A stretch of 25,589 nucleotides of DNA. Origin: a virus. Location: positions 1 to 25,589 of the IMG/VR virus record IMGVR_UViG_3300021424_003787; one strand, 5' to 3'. The translations under genes and the position numbers were made by a program. Position 1 is the first letter of the stretch. Every line of letters starts with the position of its first letter. This document shows positions 25,493-25,589 of the stretch, one piece after another. The notes beneath the pieces were generated by a model. That model was not told the origin of the DNA. It made no database searches and saw nothing but the letters and a program-made list of their open reading frames with translations.

Positions 25493-25589
25493 TTATTCTG
25501 AACCTAGAAGAAAACCGTATATTCCACATGCGATACCTGCGACCACCAAACCAGCTGGAGGAAATATTAACCCAGCCCCAATGCTTGTA
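25493..25589 (-). CDS. C-terminus of a small hydrophobic protein (partial)
   Basis: Only the last 31 codons and a TAA stop are inside the window; the start lies beyond the right edge. The visible tail is glycine- and aliphatic-rich (it includes LIFPPAGLVVAGIACGIYG) and looks like one membrane-spanning segment ending in GSE. It stops 12 bases before the portal start, in the same direction, so it is probably co-transcribed with the portal and may help start its translation by coupling. The function is not recognisable from this fragment. A chance open frame is possible because the piece is short, but its spacing to the portal and its coherent hydrophobic composition favour a real gene. Confidence 0.55.
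   Translation of the reverse strand, partial: TSIGAGLIFPPAGLVVAGIACGIYGFLLGSE

Overview
This window looks like part of the head-gene module of a tailed bacteriophage (Caudoviricetes, HK97-type head assembly). Every gene I can support lies on the minus strand. Read in transcription order, from high to low coordinates, they are: the last 31 codons of a small hydrophobic protein (25589-25493), a portal protein (25480-23435), a 4909-codon open frame that begins with an HK97-family prohead protease (23390-8661), an acidic Cys- and PepSY-containing protein (8545-6803), and a second giant frame (6775 to beyond position 1, 2258 codons visible). Portal followed by prohead protease is the standard head-module order. 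The major capsid protein is not in the window and may lie past the left edge. The DNA is AT-leaning and uses the standard code with TAA and TGA stops. The host cannot be read from the sequence. I saw no tRNA, rRNA, CRISPR array or insertion sequence, and no gene-free stretch longer than about 80 bases.

The striking feature is a short peptide, R-(L/I)-S-S-G, usually preceded by E or G and followed by R, K or E. It occurs 15 times in frame in the 4909-aa protein, with a sixteenth site reading VLSSG. It occurs three more times in the second giant protein, and the portal carries one ALSSG. The sites fall between recognisable domains. Different codons are used at different sites, so selection appears to act on the protein. 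Because the giant protein starts with a prohead protease, I infer that this peptide is the protease's processing site. The two giant frames would then be virion polyproteins cut into about twenty products during head maturation.

Cargo modules between the sites of the first giant are: a protease plus four-Cys module, a 131-aa module in two identical copies, a basic segment with two HTH-like repeats, an ArdC-type antirestriction metallopeptidase, two ~93-aa sister modules with a QVSDGWGSVSDKQGI signature, two different UvrD/PcrA-type SF1 helicases separated by an acidic tract and a 126-aa module, a duplicated 39-aa acidic repeat, and an unrecognised 511-aa C-terminal module. The second giant carries an HEIGH zincin-like metallopeptidase motif, 50-aa repeats and a ParB-like DGHHR motif. 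A plausible reading is that these are internal virion proteins, packaged as domains of a polyprotein, freed by the maturation protease and delivered into the cell with the DNA to resist restriction and act on incoming DNA.

Regulation: a good sigma70-like promoter (GTGACA-N16-TATAAT) with a palindrome over its -35 element lies in the 76-base gap before the acidic gene. It could uncouple the amount of that protein and the second giant from the portal/first-giant transcript.
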